DNA of 64,000 bases, taken from assembly GCA_036496805.1 (NCBI GenBank), contig DASXKN010000032.1, positions 27,333-91,332 of the forward strand, read 5' to 3'. Below, piece after piece: positions 25,796-34,576 of this stretch. The translations under genes and the position numbers were made by a program. Numbering within the stretch: the first letter of the stretch is position 1; each line of letters starts with the position of its first letter. The notes beneath the pieces were generated by a model. It saw nothing but the letters and a program-made list of their open reading frames with translations. It made no database searches and was not told the origin of the DNA. This DNA comes from SZAS-103 sp036496805. Its GTDB lineage: Bacteria > Pseudomonadota > Gammaproteobacteria > Xanthomonadales > Xanthomonadaceae.

Positions 25796-27139
25796 ATGCC
25801 CGACGATCGCAGCGCTCCACGCGAAGGCAGCCTCGAAGCGCCGACCCGGCATCCGATCGATTGGAAGTCGCCCTCGTTCTGGGACGAGGCAGCGCTCGAA
25901 GCCGAGCTTGAGCGCGTGTTCGGCATCTGCCATAGCTGCAGGCGCTGCGTCAGCCTGTGCAATGCGTACCCCACCCTGTTCGCCCTGGTGGACGCGTCCA
26001 GCACGATGGAAATCGACGGCGTCGCCAAGTCCGACTATGCAAAGGTCGTCGAGCAGTGCTACCTGTGCGACCTGTGCTACCAGAGCAAGTGTCCGTACGT
26101 GCCGCCGCACGAATGGAACGTCGACTTCCCGCACCTGATGCTGCGCGCGAAGGCGGTGAGGCACCGCAAGGGCGAAACGACGACGGCCGCGAAACTGCTG
26201 TCGAACACGCACATGGTTGGAAGGCTCGCTTCGATCCCGGTCGTGGTCGAGGCGGTGAACTGGGGCAACCGCAACGCCACCTTGCGCGGCGCGATGGAAA
26301 AGACCCTCGGCGTCCACCGCGACGCCCAGGTCCCGAAGTACGAAAGCCGCACCGCGCGCAAGCGCCTCAAGCGCCTGCGCGCCGATGGCGAAGCGCAGCC
26401 GGCCGGGCCGACGACCGGCAAGGTCGCGCTGTTCGTCACCTGCTACGGCAACTTCAACCAGCCGCGCATGGTCGAGGACCTTGCCGCCGTGCTCGCGCAC
26501 AACGGCGTGCAGGTGAAGCTGCTGCGCAGGGAACATTGCTGCGGCATGCCCAAGCTCGAGCAGGGCGACCTCGACTGCGTCGAGAAGTACAAGGACATGA
26601 ACCTGCCGCTGCTGGCGCAGGCCGTCAAGGAGGGTTTCGACCTGATCGCACCGATCCCTTCGTGCGTGCTGATGTTCAAGCAGGAACTTCCGCTGCTGTT
26701 CCCGGGCGACATCGACGTCGCGCGCGTGAAGCGGGCCTTCTACGATCCGTTCGAGTACCTGATGCACCGCCACGCGGCGGGGCTGCTCAAGACCGACTTC
26801 AAGGATCCGCTCGGCAAGGTCGCATGGCAGGTCGCCTGCCACCAGCGCGTGCAGAAGATCGGCCCGAAGACGCGCGACGTGCTGAGCCTGGTTCCCGGCA
26901 CCGAGGTGGTGACGATCGAACGCTGCTCGGGCCACGACGGCACCTACGGCGTGAAGAAGGACACCTACCCGATCTCGCGCAGGATCGCCAAGCCCGTCGA
27001 GACGCGCGCGAAGAACGCCGCGCCGCAGTACTTCACCAGCGACTGCGTGATGGCCGGGGCGCACATCGCGCACGGATTGAACGACGGCACCACCGCCGAG
27101 CATCCGGTCAGCCTGCTGCGCAAGGCCTACGGCATATGA
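25796..27139 (+). CDS. Fe-S cluster protein with CCG domains (GlpC/HdrB-like)
   Basis: 447 aa. Two 4Fe-4S motifs lie near the N-terminus: CHSCRRCVSLCNAYP and CYLCDLCYQSKCPY. The C-terminal half carries one good cysteine-rich CCG motif (REHCCGMPKLEQGD) and a second, degenerate one (ERCSGHDGTYG), with VACHQRVQ as a further candidate ligand. This layout resembles GlpC and HdrB-type electron carriers, cytoplasmic or membrane-peripheral. Placed between rubrerythrin and DUF3501, it is a likely electron donor to the rubrerythrin. The ATG at 25796 was taken over an upstream one because homology starts near DWKSPSFW; no strong SD is seen. Confidence 0.87.
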   Translation: MPDDRSAPREGSLEAPTRHPIDWKSPSFWDEAALEAELERVFGICHSCRRCVSLCNAYPTLFALVDASSTMEIDGVAKSDYAKVVEQCYLCDLCYQSKCPYVPPHEWNVDFPHLMLRAKAVRHRKGETTTAAKLLSNTHMVGRLASIPVVVEAVNWGNRNATLRGAMEKTLGVHRDAQVPKYESRTARKRLKRLRADGEAQPAGPTTGKVALFVTCYGNFNQPRMVEDLAAVLAHNGVQVKLLRREHCCGMPKLEQGDLDCVEKYKDMNLPLLAQAVKEGFDLIAPIPSCVLMFKQELPLLFPGDIDVARVKRAFYDPFEYLMHRHAAGLLKTDFKDPLGKVAWQVACHQRVQKIGPKTRDVLSLVPGTEVVTIERCSGHDGTYGVKKDTYPISRRIAKPVETRAKNAAPQYFTSDCVMAGAHIAHGLNDGTTAEHPVSLLRKAYGI

Positions 27140-27146
27140 CCTTGAT

Positions 27147-27298
27147 GTGCGAATGATCGGGCGTCCTGCCCGACATTCGCACGCCGAGTCCGGCCGCCGC
27201 AGCGCCTTCCGGCACTTCCCACATCCAAGTGGGTAGCATGTCCGGACTCGGCTCCGCCGCAACGACAAGTCGTTGCGGCGGGCGGCTCATCCTGAGCC
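27147..27298. repeat. Cluster of five inverted repeats
   Basis: The spacer before DUF3501 can fold into successive stems: GTGCGAATG ... CATTCGCAC (27147-27182, extended by TCGGGC/GCCCGA around loop gtcct), CGAGTCCGG with CCGGACTCG (27185-27193 and 27242-27250) enclosing CCCAC/GTGGG (27218-27222 and 27229-27233), CCGCCGCAACG with its complement (27254-27264 and 27271-27281), and GGCTCA/TGAGCC (27284-27289 and 27293-27298). The CGAGTCCGG arm recurs at 56770-56778. Confidence 0.7.
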
Positions 27299-27311
27299 GC
27301 ACACTCGCGTT

Positions 27312-27914
27312 ATGGGAGATGTGAAGTTGCGAAAGCTCGAACGCTCCGACCTGCTGACGCTCGAAGCCTATGCCGTGCAGCGCCCGCAACTGCGCAAGGG
27401 CTGGCTAGCGCACAAGCGGTCGCGCACGCTCCACCTCGGCCCGCATTTCACCCTGTTGTTCGAGGACCGCGTCACCGTGCAGGCGCAGGTGCAGGAGATG
27501 CTGCGGATCGAGCGCATCTTCGAGGCCGCCGGCATCCAGGACGAACTCGACGCCTACAACCCGCTGGTCCCCGATGGCCGCAACCTCAAGGCGACCCTGC
27601 TGATCGAGTACGCCGACGCGCACGAACGCGCGATCGAGCTGGCGCGACTGCAGGGGATCGAGCGCACGTTCCATGCGCAGGTCGATGGCCATGGCCGTGC
27701 GACGACGCATGCCGACGAGGACCTCGACCGCAGCGATGCCGACAAGACGTCCGCGGTGCATTTCCTGCGCTTCGAGTTCGAACCGGAGGCGATTGCGGCG
27801 CTGCGCACCGGCGCGGCGCTGGCGTTCGCCGTGGACGATGCGCGCATGCCGCTGCAGGTGGAGGCGTCGCCGGAGCTGCGCGCCAGCCTGCTGGCCGATT
27901 TCGATAGTCATTGA
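27312..27914 (+). CDS. DUF3501 family protein
   Basis: 200 aa. Begins with the family-like segment LRKLERSDLLTLEAYAVQRPQLRKGWLAHKR and continues with LGPHFTLLFEDRVTVQAQVQEMLRIERI and DELDAYNPLVPDG. Soluble, without signal peptide or cysteines. DUF3501 has no proven biochemical role; it is regularly encoded with rubrerythrin and the CCG-domain Fe-S protein, as here. The start is uncertain: the ATG at 27312 was used, but a GTG at 27321 lies right after ggga. Confidence 0.85.
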   Translation: MGDVKLRKLERSDLLTLEAYAVQRPQLRKGWLAHKRSRTLHLGPHFTLLFEDRVTVQAQVQEMLRIERIFEAAGIQDELDAYNPLVPDGRNLKATLLIEYADAHERAIELARLQGIERTFHAQVDGHGRATTHADEDLDRSDADKTSAVHFLRFEFEPEAIAALRTGAALAFAVDDARMPLQVEASPELRASLLADFDSH

Positions 27915-27915
27915 T

Positions 27916-28004
27916 CTGCACGTCCCGTGCAGGGAACTGCGAAAGGTTCCTGCATCCGCCCGTGATTCAAGGATCGAACGTGGCGATACGCACGTCCCTG
28001 TGCG
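27916..28004. repeat. Three consecutive hairpins after DUF3501
   Basis: CTGCACG-tcc-CGTGCAG (27916-27932), a bulged GCAGGGAAC/GTTCCTGC (27929-27953), and CGCAC-gtccct-GTGCG (27989-28004) followed by gacttttc. The last may terminate the rubrerythrin unit. On the minus strand it reads tgaaaagtccgcacaggga and is repeated in the spacer before rplE at about 57165-57188 with one mismatch in 25 bases. Confidence 0.7.
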
Positions 28005-28143
28005 GACTTTTCAATCAAGCGAACTCCGGTCGAGTTGCCTCGGCGGGCGCCGCGCGACCGCGGCGGCGGCGGCCGCCGGCTATCCCGCGCCGTCGCCACC
28101 GAACACAGGTCCGTTTCCGCGCGCTCGCGTAGAATGCGCGCCC

Positions 28144-28746
28144 ATGCCTCGTTGGGTATGGATCCTCCTCGCTGTCGTCGTGCTCGGCTGGCTCGTCTCG
28201 CCGTCGACGCATTCCGTGCGCGTGCGCGATCCGGGCGTGCTGGCCGCCAGCGAACCCGAACAGCACAACCTCGACCATGCCGCGCCGTTCCAGGACGGCA
28301 AGTTCTCGATCACGCCACTGGCCGACTTCAGCGTGACCGCGCGCGTGCTTTCGCGCGCCGACTACCGCTGGGATCGTTCCTCGGCGCTGTCGCCGACCGA
28401 TCTCGCGCTCGGCTGGGGGCGGATGTCCGATAGCGCCGTGCTGGCCCGGCTCGACATCAGCCAGTCCGGCCGCTGGTACTACTACCACTGGAGCACGAAC
28501 CCACCACCGATCCCGCAGGACGAGATCATCCGCTCCAGCGCCAACATGCACATGATTCCGGCGAACGACACCGTGCGTTACCAACTCGACCGGGTGCATC
28601 CGGGCGATGTCGTGCACCTGGAAGGCCAGCTCATCGAGGCGCGCGGCGGCGACGGCAGCGTCTGGCGCAGTTCGATGACGCGCACCGACACCGGCGATGG
28701 CGCCTGCGAAGTGGTGTTCGTGCGCAGCCTGGTGGTGATGATGTGA
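28144..28746 (+). CDS. Membrane-anchored protein of unknown function
   Basis: 200 aa. Residues 1-20 (WVWILLAVVVLGWLVS) are an uncleaved signal anchor or signal peptide; the rest is soluble and rich in Trp/Tyr (DISQSGRWYYYHWSTNPPP). The body looks mostly beta with a final LVVMM. I do not recognise the family. It sits 46 nt ahead of the GT39-like gene on the same strand, suggesting a shared envelope role. The start is taken from the first ATG; no strong SD is visible. Confidence 0.75.
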   Translation: MPRWVWILLAVVVLGWLVSPSTHSVRVRDPGVLAASEPEQHNLDHAAPFQDGKFSITPLADFSVTARVLSRADYRWDRSSALSPTDLALGWGRMSDSAVLARLDISQSGRWYYYHWSTNPPPIPQDEIIRSSANMHMIPANDTVRYQLDRVHPGDVVHLEGQLIEARGGDGSVWRSSMTRTDTGDGACEVVFVRSLVVMM

Positions 28747-28792
28747 CGCACCCCACGCGCCGCACTGATCCGATTCCGACGATCCCGAACCG

Positions 28793-30292
28793 ATGACGCG
28801 AACGCTCCGCACCGTCCTGCCTCCGCTGCTGCTGGCCTTCCTGCTCGCGCTGGCCTTCGTGCTGCCGTTCCAGGGCACGCGCCACCTGTGGGGCACCGAC
28901 GAGGGCCGCTACAGCGCGGTGGCGGTGGAGATGCTCGATTCCGGCGACTGGCTGGTCCCGCATCGTCATCCCGATCACGAGCACCTCTCCAAGCCGCCGA
29001 TGACCTACTGGGCGCTGGCCGCGTCGATGAAGCTCTTCGGCAGGAACACATGGGCGCTGCGCCTGCCCGCCGCGCTCAGCTTCGCGCTGACGATCGCCTG
29101 TGTGTTCGCGATGGGCCGCAGGATCGTGCCCGAACGTCCGTGGTGGCCCGCGATCGTGTGCGCGGGCACGACGATGATCTTCCTCGCCGCCAACGCGATC
29201 AGCACCGATCCGCTGCTGTGCGCTTTCGAGACCCTCGGCATGACCGGCTTCGTGCTGGCATGGCGCGGCGAGGACGAGCGCATCGCGCGCCGCGGCTCGT
29301 GGCTGCTCGGCCTCGGCTTCGGCCTGGCTTTCCTCACCAAGGGCCCACCCGGGCTGGTGCCGTTGATCCCGTCCATCTGGTTCTGGGCGCGCAACCGCAA
29401 GGACTTCCGCGCCAGTCCCTTCTCCTGGGCCGCGCTCGCCATCTGGGCGCCGATCGCGCTCTCGTGGTTCCTCGCCGTCGTCTGGCACCACCCCGAGCGG
29501 CTGAACTACTTCCTCGGCTACGAGACCTACGGCCGCATCTTCACCAAGGCCGCCGACCGCCACCCGCAGTGGTACGGATGGATCGTTGCCTACGGCCCGG
29601 TGGCTGCGGTCGGCGCATTGCCATGGACACTGGTCGTGGCGTGGGATGCATGGAAGCGGCGCGGCGCGGCCAGCGCGCCGGTTGATGAAACCGAGCGCAA
29701 GGCTTCGCGCTTCCTGCTGCTGTGGCTGCTGGTCTCGCTGGTCGTGTTCTGCGCCGCGCGATCGCGACTGACGCTCTACGTGCTGCCCCTGCTCGTGCCG
29801 TTCGCGCTGTGGGCCGCGCTGCGCACGCGCCGTCTCGTGCTCACCCGCGGCGCGAAGATCCTGCTGGCCTCGTGGTTCGTGCTGCTGATCGCGATCAAGG
29901 CCGCGCTGCCGTTCACGCACTCACCCCAGTTGATCGGCAAGGACTCGGAACTGCTTTCGGCCGCGATCAAGTCCCAGGTCCACGAACCTGTCCGCGAAGT
30001 CGTCTTCGTCGACGAAACCGCGTTGTACGGCGTGCGCGTGTACCTGGACACGCCGGTGCTGCGCGTCGACTACGGCGAGACGACCAAGCCGGACGTGGAC
30101 ATGACCCTCGGTCAGGCGCTGGCGCAACACAAGCCGCAGCGGCTATGGCTGGTGCACATGCACACGGCGCCCAGGTTCGCCGAAGAGGTCGCGCACGCCG
30201 GCGGGCAGGCGCGGCAGGTCATGGACTACGCGCATTACCGGGGTTACGTCGTCGATCAGGCGACGCCCGCGCCGATCGGGCAGCGCGACTAG
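28793..30292 (+). CDS. ArnT-like membrane glycosyltransferase (GT39/GT83)
   Basis: 499 aa with about 10-12 membrane helices. The first periplasmic loop has LWGTDEGRYSAVAVEML, in which the acidic pair corresponds to the catalytic/metal Asp-Glu of protein-mannosyl and ArnT-type transferases, followed by LSKPPMTYW. Such enzymes use a polyprenyl-phosphate sugar in the periplasm, for example to modify lipid A or a protein. No arn operon is nearby, so the sugar and acceptor are unknown. A soluble C-terminal region of about 110 residues follows the last helix. Confidence 0.85.
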   Translation: MTRTLRTVLPPLLLAFLLALAFVLPFQGTRHLWGTDEGRYSAVAVEMLDSGDWLVPHRHPDHEHLSKPPMTYWALAASMKLFGRNTWALRLPAALSFALTIACVFAMGRRIVPERPWWPAIVCAGTTMIFLAANAISTDPLLCAFETLGMTGFVLAWRGEDERIARRGSWLLGLGFGLAFLTKGPPGLVPLIPSIWFWARNRKDFRASPFSWAALAIWAPIALSWFLAVVWHHPERLNYFLGYETYGRIFTKAADRHPQWYGWIVAYGPVAAVGALPWTLVVAWDAWKRRGAASAPVDETERKASRFLLLWLLVSLVVFCAARSRLTLYVLPLLVPFALWAALRTRRLVLTRGAKILLASWFVLLIAIKAALPFTHSPQLIGKDSELLSAAIKSQVHEPVREVVFVDETALYGVRVYLDTPVLRVDYGETTKPDVDMTLGQALAQHKPQRLWLVHMHTAPRFAEEVAHAGGQARQVMDYAHYRGYVVDQATPAPIGQRD

Positions 30293-30371
30293 GCTCGCGC
30301 ATCCTGCGCTCACCAAGTCGTCCGGCCTCGGACTCCTGTCCTCGGCGGTGCCGCGCGACGCGAGGTGCGCT

Positions 30372-31061
30372 TCAACGCACCTCGCAAGCGCCGCTCGGCA
30401 CCCCAGTGCCACCCAAGCCGCAGTAACCGCCGGGATTCTTCGCCAGGTACTGCTGGTGGTCGTCCTCGGCGTAGTAGAAGACCGGCGCCGGATGCACGAT
30501 CTCGGTGGTGATGTGGCCCATGCCCGCGGCCGTCAGTCGCTCCTGGTAGGCGTCGCGGCTGGCAAGCGCGGCGCTGTACTGCTCGGGCGTGTCGCAATGG
30601 ATCACCGAACGGTACTGGGTGCCGGCGTCGTTGCCCTGGCGCATGCCCTGGGTCGGGTCGTGCTTCTCCCAGAACGCGCGCAGCAGTTCCTCGAAGGAAA
30701 CCTGCGTCGGGTCGTAGACGACGAGCACGGCCTCGGTGTGGCCGGTCTGTCCCGAGCACACCTCGCGATAGGTCGGGTTCGGCGTGCCGCCGCCGGAATA
30801 GCCGACCGCAGTCGTGAAAACACCGGGCAAGGTCCAGAACGTGCGCTCGGCGCCCCAGAAGCAGCCCATTCCGAACTGCACCCGCTGCATGCCCTTGAAT
30901 GCGCCTTCGCCGATCGTTCCCTGGATCGGGTGGCCGTTGACGTAGTGGCGGTTGTTCACGCGCATCGGCGTGGCGCGTCCGGGCAGCAGGTCCTCGGCGC
31001 GCGGCATGCGCTGTTTGTGGGCGCCGATACCCAGCAGGGCGGCGAGCAGGTCATGGGACAT
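30372..31061 (-). CDS. msrA: Peptide-methionine (S)-S-oxide reductase MsrA, cytoplasmic
   Basis: 229 aa, aligning over its length with the Escherichia coli type, including the extended N-terminus (RAEDLLPGRATPM) and terminal YCGLGGTG. Catalytic Cys in FGMGCFWGAERTFW. No signal peptide, unlike the exported copy at 625-1287. aaggag lies 7 nt upstream of the ATG, an unusually strong site. The gene is alone between two convergent or unrelated genes. Confidence 0.95.
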   Translation of the reverse strand: MSHDLLAALLGIGAHKQRMPRAEDLLPGRATPMRVNNRHYVNGHPIQGTIGEGAFKGMQRVQFGMGCFWGAERTFWTLPGVFTTAVGYSGGGTPNPTYREVCSGQTGHTEAVLVVYDPTQVSFEELLRAFWEKHDPTQGMRQGNDAGTQYRSVIHCDTPEQYSAALASRDAYQERLTAAGMGHITTEIVHPAPVFYYAEDDHQQYLAKNPGGYCGLGGTGVPSGACEVR

Positions 31062-31175
31062 GGATCGACTCCTTCATGTTGGCCGGATGGCCTTCATGCC
31101 ATTCGACGATTTCGGCCGCGGATCATTACAGCGCCGACCCTGCAAAGATGCCGTGATGATGACTTCCAAGCACTG

Positions 31176-32129
31176 TCATTCGCCCGGCGGATCGGCCGCG
31201 GAACCTGCGGCGACGCCGGCCTCTGCGAGCGTTTCCTGGCGCCCGGCCGGCGCGGGAGCGCGCAGGCTGCCGATGAAGATGCCGCACAGCGACAGCGCCA
31301 GGCCGATCCATTCGACCGTGCGCGTCGCGCGATGGAACAGCACGACGTCCATCAGGAAAGCCAGGACCGGCTGCAACAGCAGCAGCAGGCCGACCAGCGA
31401 GGTCGGCAGTTGCGGCATCGCGCGCGAGATCAATACCCAACCCAGGCACTGCCCGACCAGGCCCAGCGCGACCAGCGCGACCCAGGTCTGCGCGTCGGGA
31501 ATCCGGAACGGTTCGCCATCGGCCATGCACAGCATGGCCAGCACGCCGGCGCACAGCAGCGAGGCGATCGACAGCAACTGCGAGGAATCCAGCGTCGAGC
31601 GCTCGCGCTGCGCGTGCCGGAAGCTGAGCATGTAGGCCGCGTAGCACACCGCCGTGAACGCGCCGTACAGCACGCCCGTGCGATAGCTGCTGGCGAACCC
31701 CGACCAACCCTGCCCGATCAGCAACCAGAGGCCGACGAAGGCCATGGCAAGGCCGACGAGGAAGCGCCAGCCGAGCTTCTCGCGATGCAGGAGCACGCCG
31801 GCCAGCGCCATCATGAACACCTGCAGGTTGCCGAGCAGGGTCGCCAGCCCCGGCCCGACGTCGAGGATGCTCCGGTGCCAGAAGAACAGGTCGGTGGCGA
31901 AGGCCAGCGCCGGCGCGACCATCCACAGCACGTCGCGCGCGCGCACCGCGCGCCACTGCCGCATCGCCGCCAGCGCCATGCCGAGGATCGCCCCGCCGAA
32001 CAGCATCCGCCAGAACGCCGAGACCGTCGGCGGCACGTGCGCGAATTTCACCAGCACGCTGGTGGTGCTGATCAGCGCTGCGCCGGCGATCATGGCCAGC
32101 AGCGGGCCGCGGTGGATGCCCGTATTCAC
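31176..32129 (-). CDS. EamA/DMT-family transporter
   Basis: About 317 aa with ten hydrophobic segments in two EamA repeats (AMIAGAALISTTSVLVKF ... and LYGAFTAVCYAAYML ...). This family exports amino acids, nucleotide precursors or other small metabolites across the inner membrane. The GTG at 32129 is proposed; a TTG at 32147 is the other option, and neither has a clear ribosome-binding site. The C-terminal tail of about 25 residues is Ala-rich and probably cytosolic. Convergent or tail-to-tail with no functional partner. Confidence 0.82.
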   Translation of the reverse strand: MNTGIHRGPLLAMIAGAALISTTSVLVKFAHVPPTVSAFWRMLFGGAILGMALAAMRQWRAVRARDVLWMVAPALAFATDLFFWHRSILDVGPGLATLLGNLQVFMMALAGVLLHREKLGWRFLVGLAMAFVGLWLLIGQGWSGFASSYRTGVLYGAFTAVCYAAYMLSFRHAQRERSTLDSSQLLSIASLLCAGVLAMLCMADGEPFRIPDAQTWVALVALGLVGQCLGWVLISRAMPQLPTSLVGLLLLLQPVLAFLMDVVLFHRATRTVEWIGLALSLCGIFIGSLRAPAPAGRQETLAEAGVAAGSAADPPGE

Positions 32130-32204
32130 GCGCGAAGGCTCAGGCAATCATGCCGCGACGGGCGGCCGCATCCGCACGCACGCCGCCGCATCCACAAACG
32201 CAGG

Positions 32205-34517
32205 TCATCGCGACGAGGTTCCGCCCACGCTGCGATGGATCGCCGCGACTTCCACCTGGTCGCGCCCGGCGCGCCGGGCATTCGCCAGCGCCTTCTCGGC
32301 GCGCTCGACGAGCTGGTTGGCGTCCGCGTCCTCGGCCAGCCGGCTCGCCATGCCGATGTTCACGCGCAGGCGCAGCTTCTTGGATCCGAACTCCATCTCC
32401 ATGCCGTTGACCTCGATGCGCACCGCCTCGGCCCAGCGTCGCGCCTGCTCGGGGTTGAGGTCGGGCAGGATCACCACGAATTCGTCGCCGCTGAAGCGGC
32501 CGACGACGGCGGAAGTGCCGCAATGCGCCTTGAGCACGTCCGCCAGCGCTCGCAGGCACTGGTCGCCGGTGGCATGGCCGTGGGCGTCGTTGATGTCCTT
32601 GAGCTGGTCGAGGTCGGCGAACAGCACCACCAGCGGCGTGCGGCGCTGGATCGACTCCTTGAAGTAGGCCGCCAACCGGTTGTCCATCGTGCGGCGGTTG
32701 AAGACGGCGGTGAGCGCGTCGAACTCGGCATTGATCCGCATCACGCGGTCGTTGGCGGCGTCCTCGACCGCGCGCGCGGCCTTCTGCGCCAGCTCCGCTG
32801 CGACCGCCAGCTCATCGCGCTCGAAACCCTGCCAGCCGCGCCGCTCGATCAGCAGCATGCCCCACGCCGGCGCAGTCAGCGGCAGCGGCAGCACCGCATA
32901 CTGGATCAGGTCGGGCGCCGAACCATCCACCGTCATCGGCGAATCGACCCGCAACTGCATCGGCAACTGCGAGCGCGAGATGCCCTTGAACGCGCCGCCG
33001 CGCGTGGCCAGCAGCGTGATGTAGGCCTCGCGCGTGGTGTTCGGCTCGCACAGCAGCAGGTCGTTGTCGTGGAAGGCGTGCAATGCCACCGCCGAGCTGT
33101 ATTGCGGCACCAGTTCGCGGATCACTTCCAGCAGGCGCCGGAAGGCCAGCCATTCCTGGTCGCCGCTGGGCGCATCGCGCAGGGTGGTGTGCAGGGCTTC
33201 GATGAACTTCAGGCGCTCGCGTTCCATCTTCAGGCTGGCATCGGCCTGGTCCTTGGCGAGGCTGGCGCGATCGCGCTGCAGGCGGAACTCGATGATGTGG
33301 TCGGTCAGGGCGAAGCCCATCAGCAGGGCATTGAAGGCCAGCATCATCTGGTCGGCATAGCCGATCCATTCGTTGCCGGCGACCAGCCCGAGATCGGCCA
33401 GTGCGCGCGCGGTGCCGGTCGCCAGCACCAGCAGCCACATCAGCAGCATCGGCGGCGCGAGGTTGCGCTGGTGGCGCCAAGCCAGCGCCGTGGTCGCGAC
33501 GGCCAGCATGCCGGCGAGGACCTGGTCGAGCAGCGAAGCGACTTGCAGCGCGGGTACGCTCGCCGGCATGTTCACCAGGCATGCCAGCACGAGCACTCCC
33601 GGAACGAACAGGAAGAACTTGAGTGCCCGATCGAATGCCGGCATCGCGCGCGACAACCCGGCGAAGCCGCGCGTGGTGGCCACGGTCGCCGCTGCCAGCA
33701 CATTGACCAGCGCGCAAAGTCCCAGCGTGCGGAAGTGTCCCCAGTGCTTCACCCACGGCATCGCGTAGAGCGGGCCGTTGTGGGCGAGCAGGAAGGCCAG
33801 CGCCGCGCCGACATAAGCCATGTAGTAGATGTACTGGCGATCGCGCAGTGCACCGTACATGCCGCCGCCAAGCAGCAGCAGCAGTGCGAGCCCTGCGTAC
33901 AGCGCGGTCGTCAGCATGATCTCGAAGCGATCCGCCGCGACCACGTCCGCCTCGTTGCGCAGGCGCAGCGACAACGCGAAGTCGCCCTGCGCGGCGACTT
34001 CCAGGTACATCGTCACCGGGCCGCCGGTGGTGCGCGAAAGGACGAAGGCGTAGCCGCTGTCGTGCTCGACCGTGGTATCGCGCGGCAGGAAGAAATCCGC
34101 GCCCGGATAGACCACCTTGCCGGCCGCCGGGTGCAACACGATCCGGTCGACCGCGGCGCGGTTGATCCACAGCATCCAGCGCGATGCCTGCTCGTCGTCC
34201 ACCACGGGCAGTTCGGTGTCCAGGCGCAACCAGATCGTCTTGCCCGGGCCGCCATGCAGCGGAAGCATCGCGCCGGACAGGGACTGGAAGGTCGATGCCG
34301 GCAGTGCCTCGATCTGCCGCGGCGTTGCGCTCGCGGTCGCCTCGTAGACTGCCACGTGGAGGTCAGGCGCTGTCTGTGCCCAGGCCGCGAGCGACCACGA
34401 AGCGAGCAGCGCCAGCAGGAACACGATCGCGACACCCGCCTTTTGCGGCGCACGCGCGAGCCTCTCCGCCGCCCGGCGGAAAGAGCCTGCCGTCCCGTGT
34501 GCCAGCCGCTCAGCCAT
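32205..34517 (-). CDS. 7TMR-DISM diguanylate cyclase
   Basis: 770 aa. A signal/anchor segment (FLLALLASWSLAAWAQ) is followed by a periplasmic 7TMR-DISM sensory domain (about 50-190), seven membrane helices (about 195-400), a short coiled coil, a GAF-like region (about 430-590) and a C-terminal GGDEF domain. The signature reads SGDEF in GRFSGDEFVVIL; Ser at the first position is tolerated in active enzymes, and the Mg site DLDQLKDIND is intact. It likely makes cyclic di-GMP in response to an envelope signal. An ATG at 34580 overlaps the upstream stop as ATGA and could be the true start; 34517 has gaggga 9 nt upstream. Confidence 0.85.
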   Translation of the reverse strand: MAERLAHGTAGSFRRAAERLARAPQKAGVAIVFLLALLASWSLAAWAQTAPDLHVAVYEATASATPRQIEALPASTFQSLSGAMLPLHGGPGKTIWLRLDTELPVVDDEQASRWMLWINRAAVDRIVLHPAAGKVVYPGADFFLPRDTTVEHDSGYAFVLSRTTGGPVTMYLEVAAQGDFALSLRLRNEADVVAADRFEIMLTTALYAGLALLLLLGGGMYGALRDRQYIYYMAYVGAALAFLLAHNGPLYAMPWVKHWGHFRTLGLCALVNVLAAATVATTRGFAGLSRAMPAFDRALKFFLFVPGVLVLACLVNMPASVPALQVASLLDQVLAGMLAVATTALAWRHQRNLAPPMLLMWLLVLATGTARALADLGLVAGNEWIGYADQMMLAFNALLMGFALTDHIIEFRLQRDRASLAKDQADASLKMERERLKFIEALHTTLRDAPSGDQEWLAFRRLLEVIRELVPQYSSAVALHAFHDNDLLLCEPNTTREAYITLLATRGGAFKGISRSQLPMQLRVDSPMTVDGSAPDLIQYAVLPLPLTAPAWGMLLIERRGWQGFERDELAVAAELAQKAARAVEDAANDRVMRINAEFDALTAVFNRRTMDNRLAAYFKESIQRRTPLVVLFADLDQLKDINDAHGHATGDQCLRALADVLKAHCGTSAVVGRFSGDEFVVILPDLNPEQARRWAEAVRIEVNGMEMEFGSKKLRLRVNIGMASRLAEDADANQLVERAEKALANARRAGRDQVEVAAIHRSVGGTSSR

Positions 34518-34576
34518 GTCCGTCGTTCCCTCGCCCGTCGTCCTGGATCCAGGGCGCCACCCTCGCCCTGTCGCGC

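Noticed and set aside
27147..27298. Riboswitch for the rubrerythrin cluster
   Set aside because: The stems match no riboswitch I know, and the shared arm with 56769-56795 points to a dispersed repeat.
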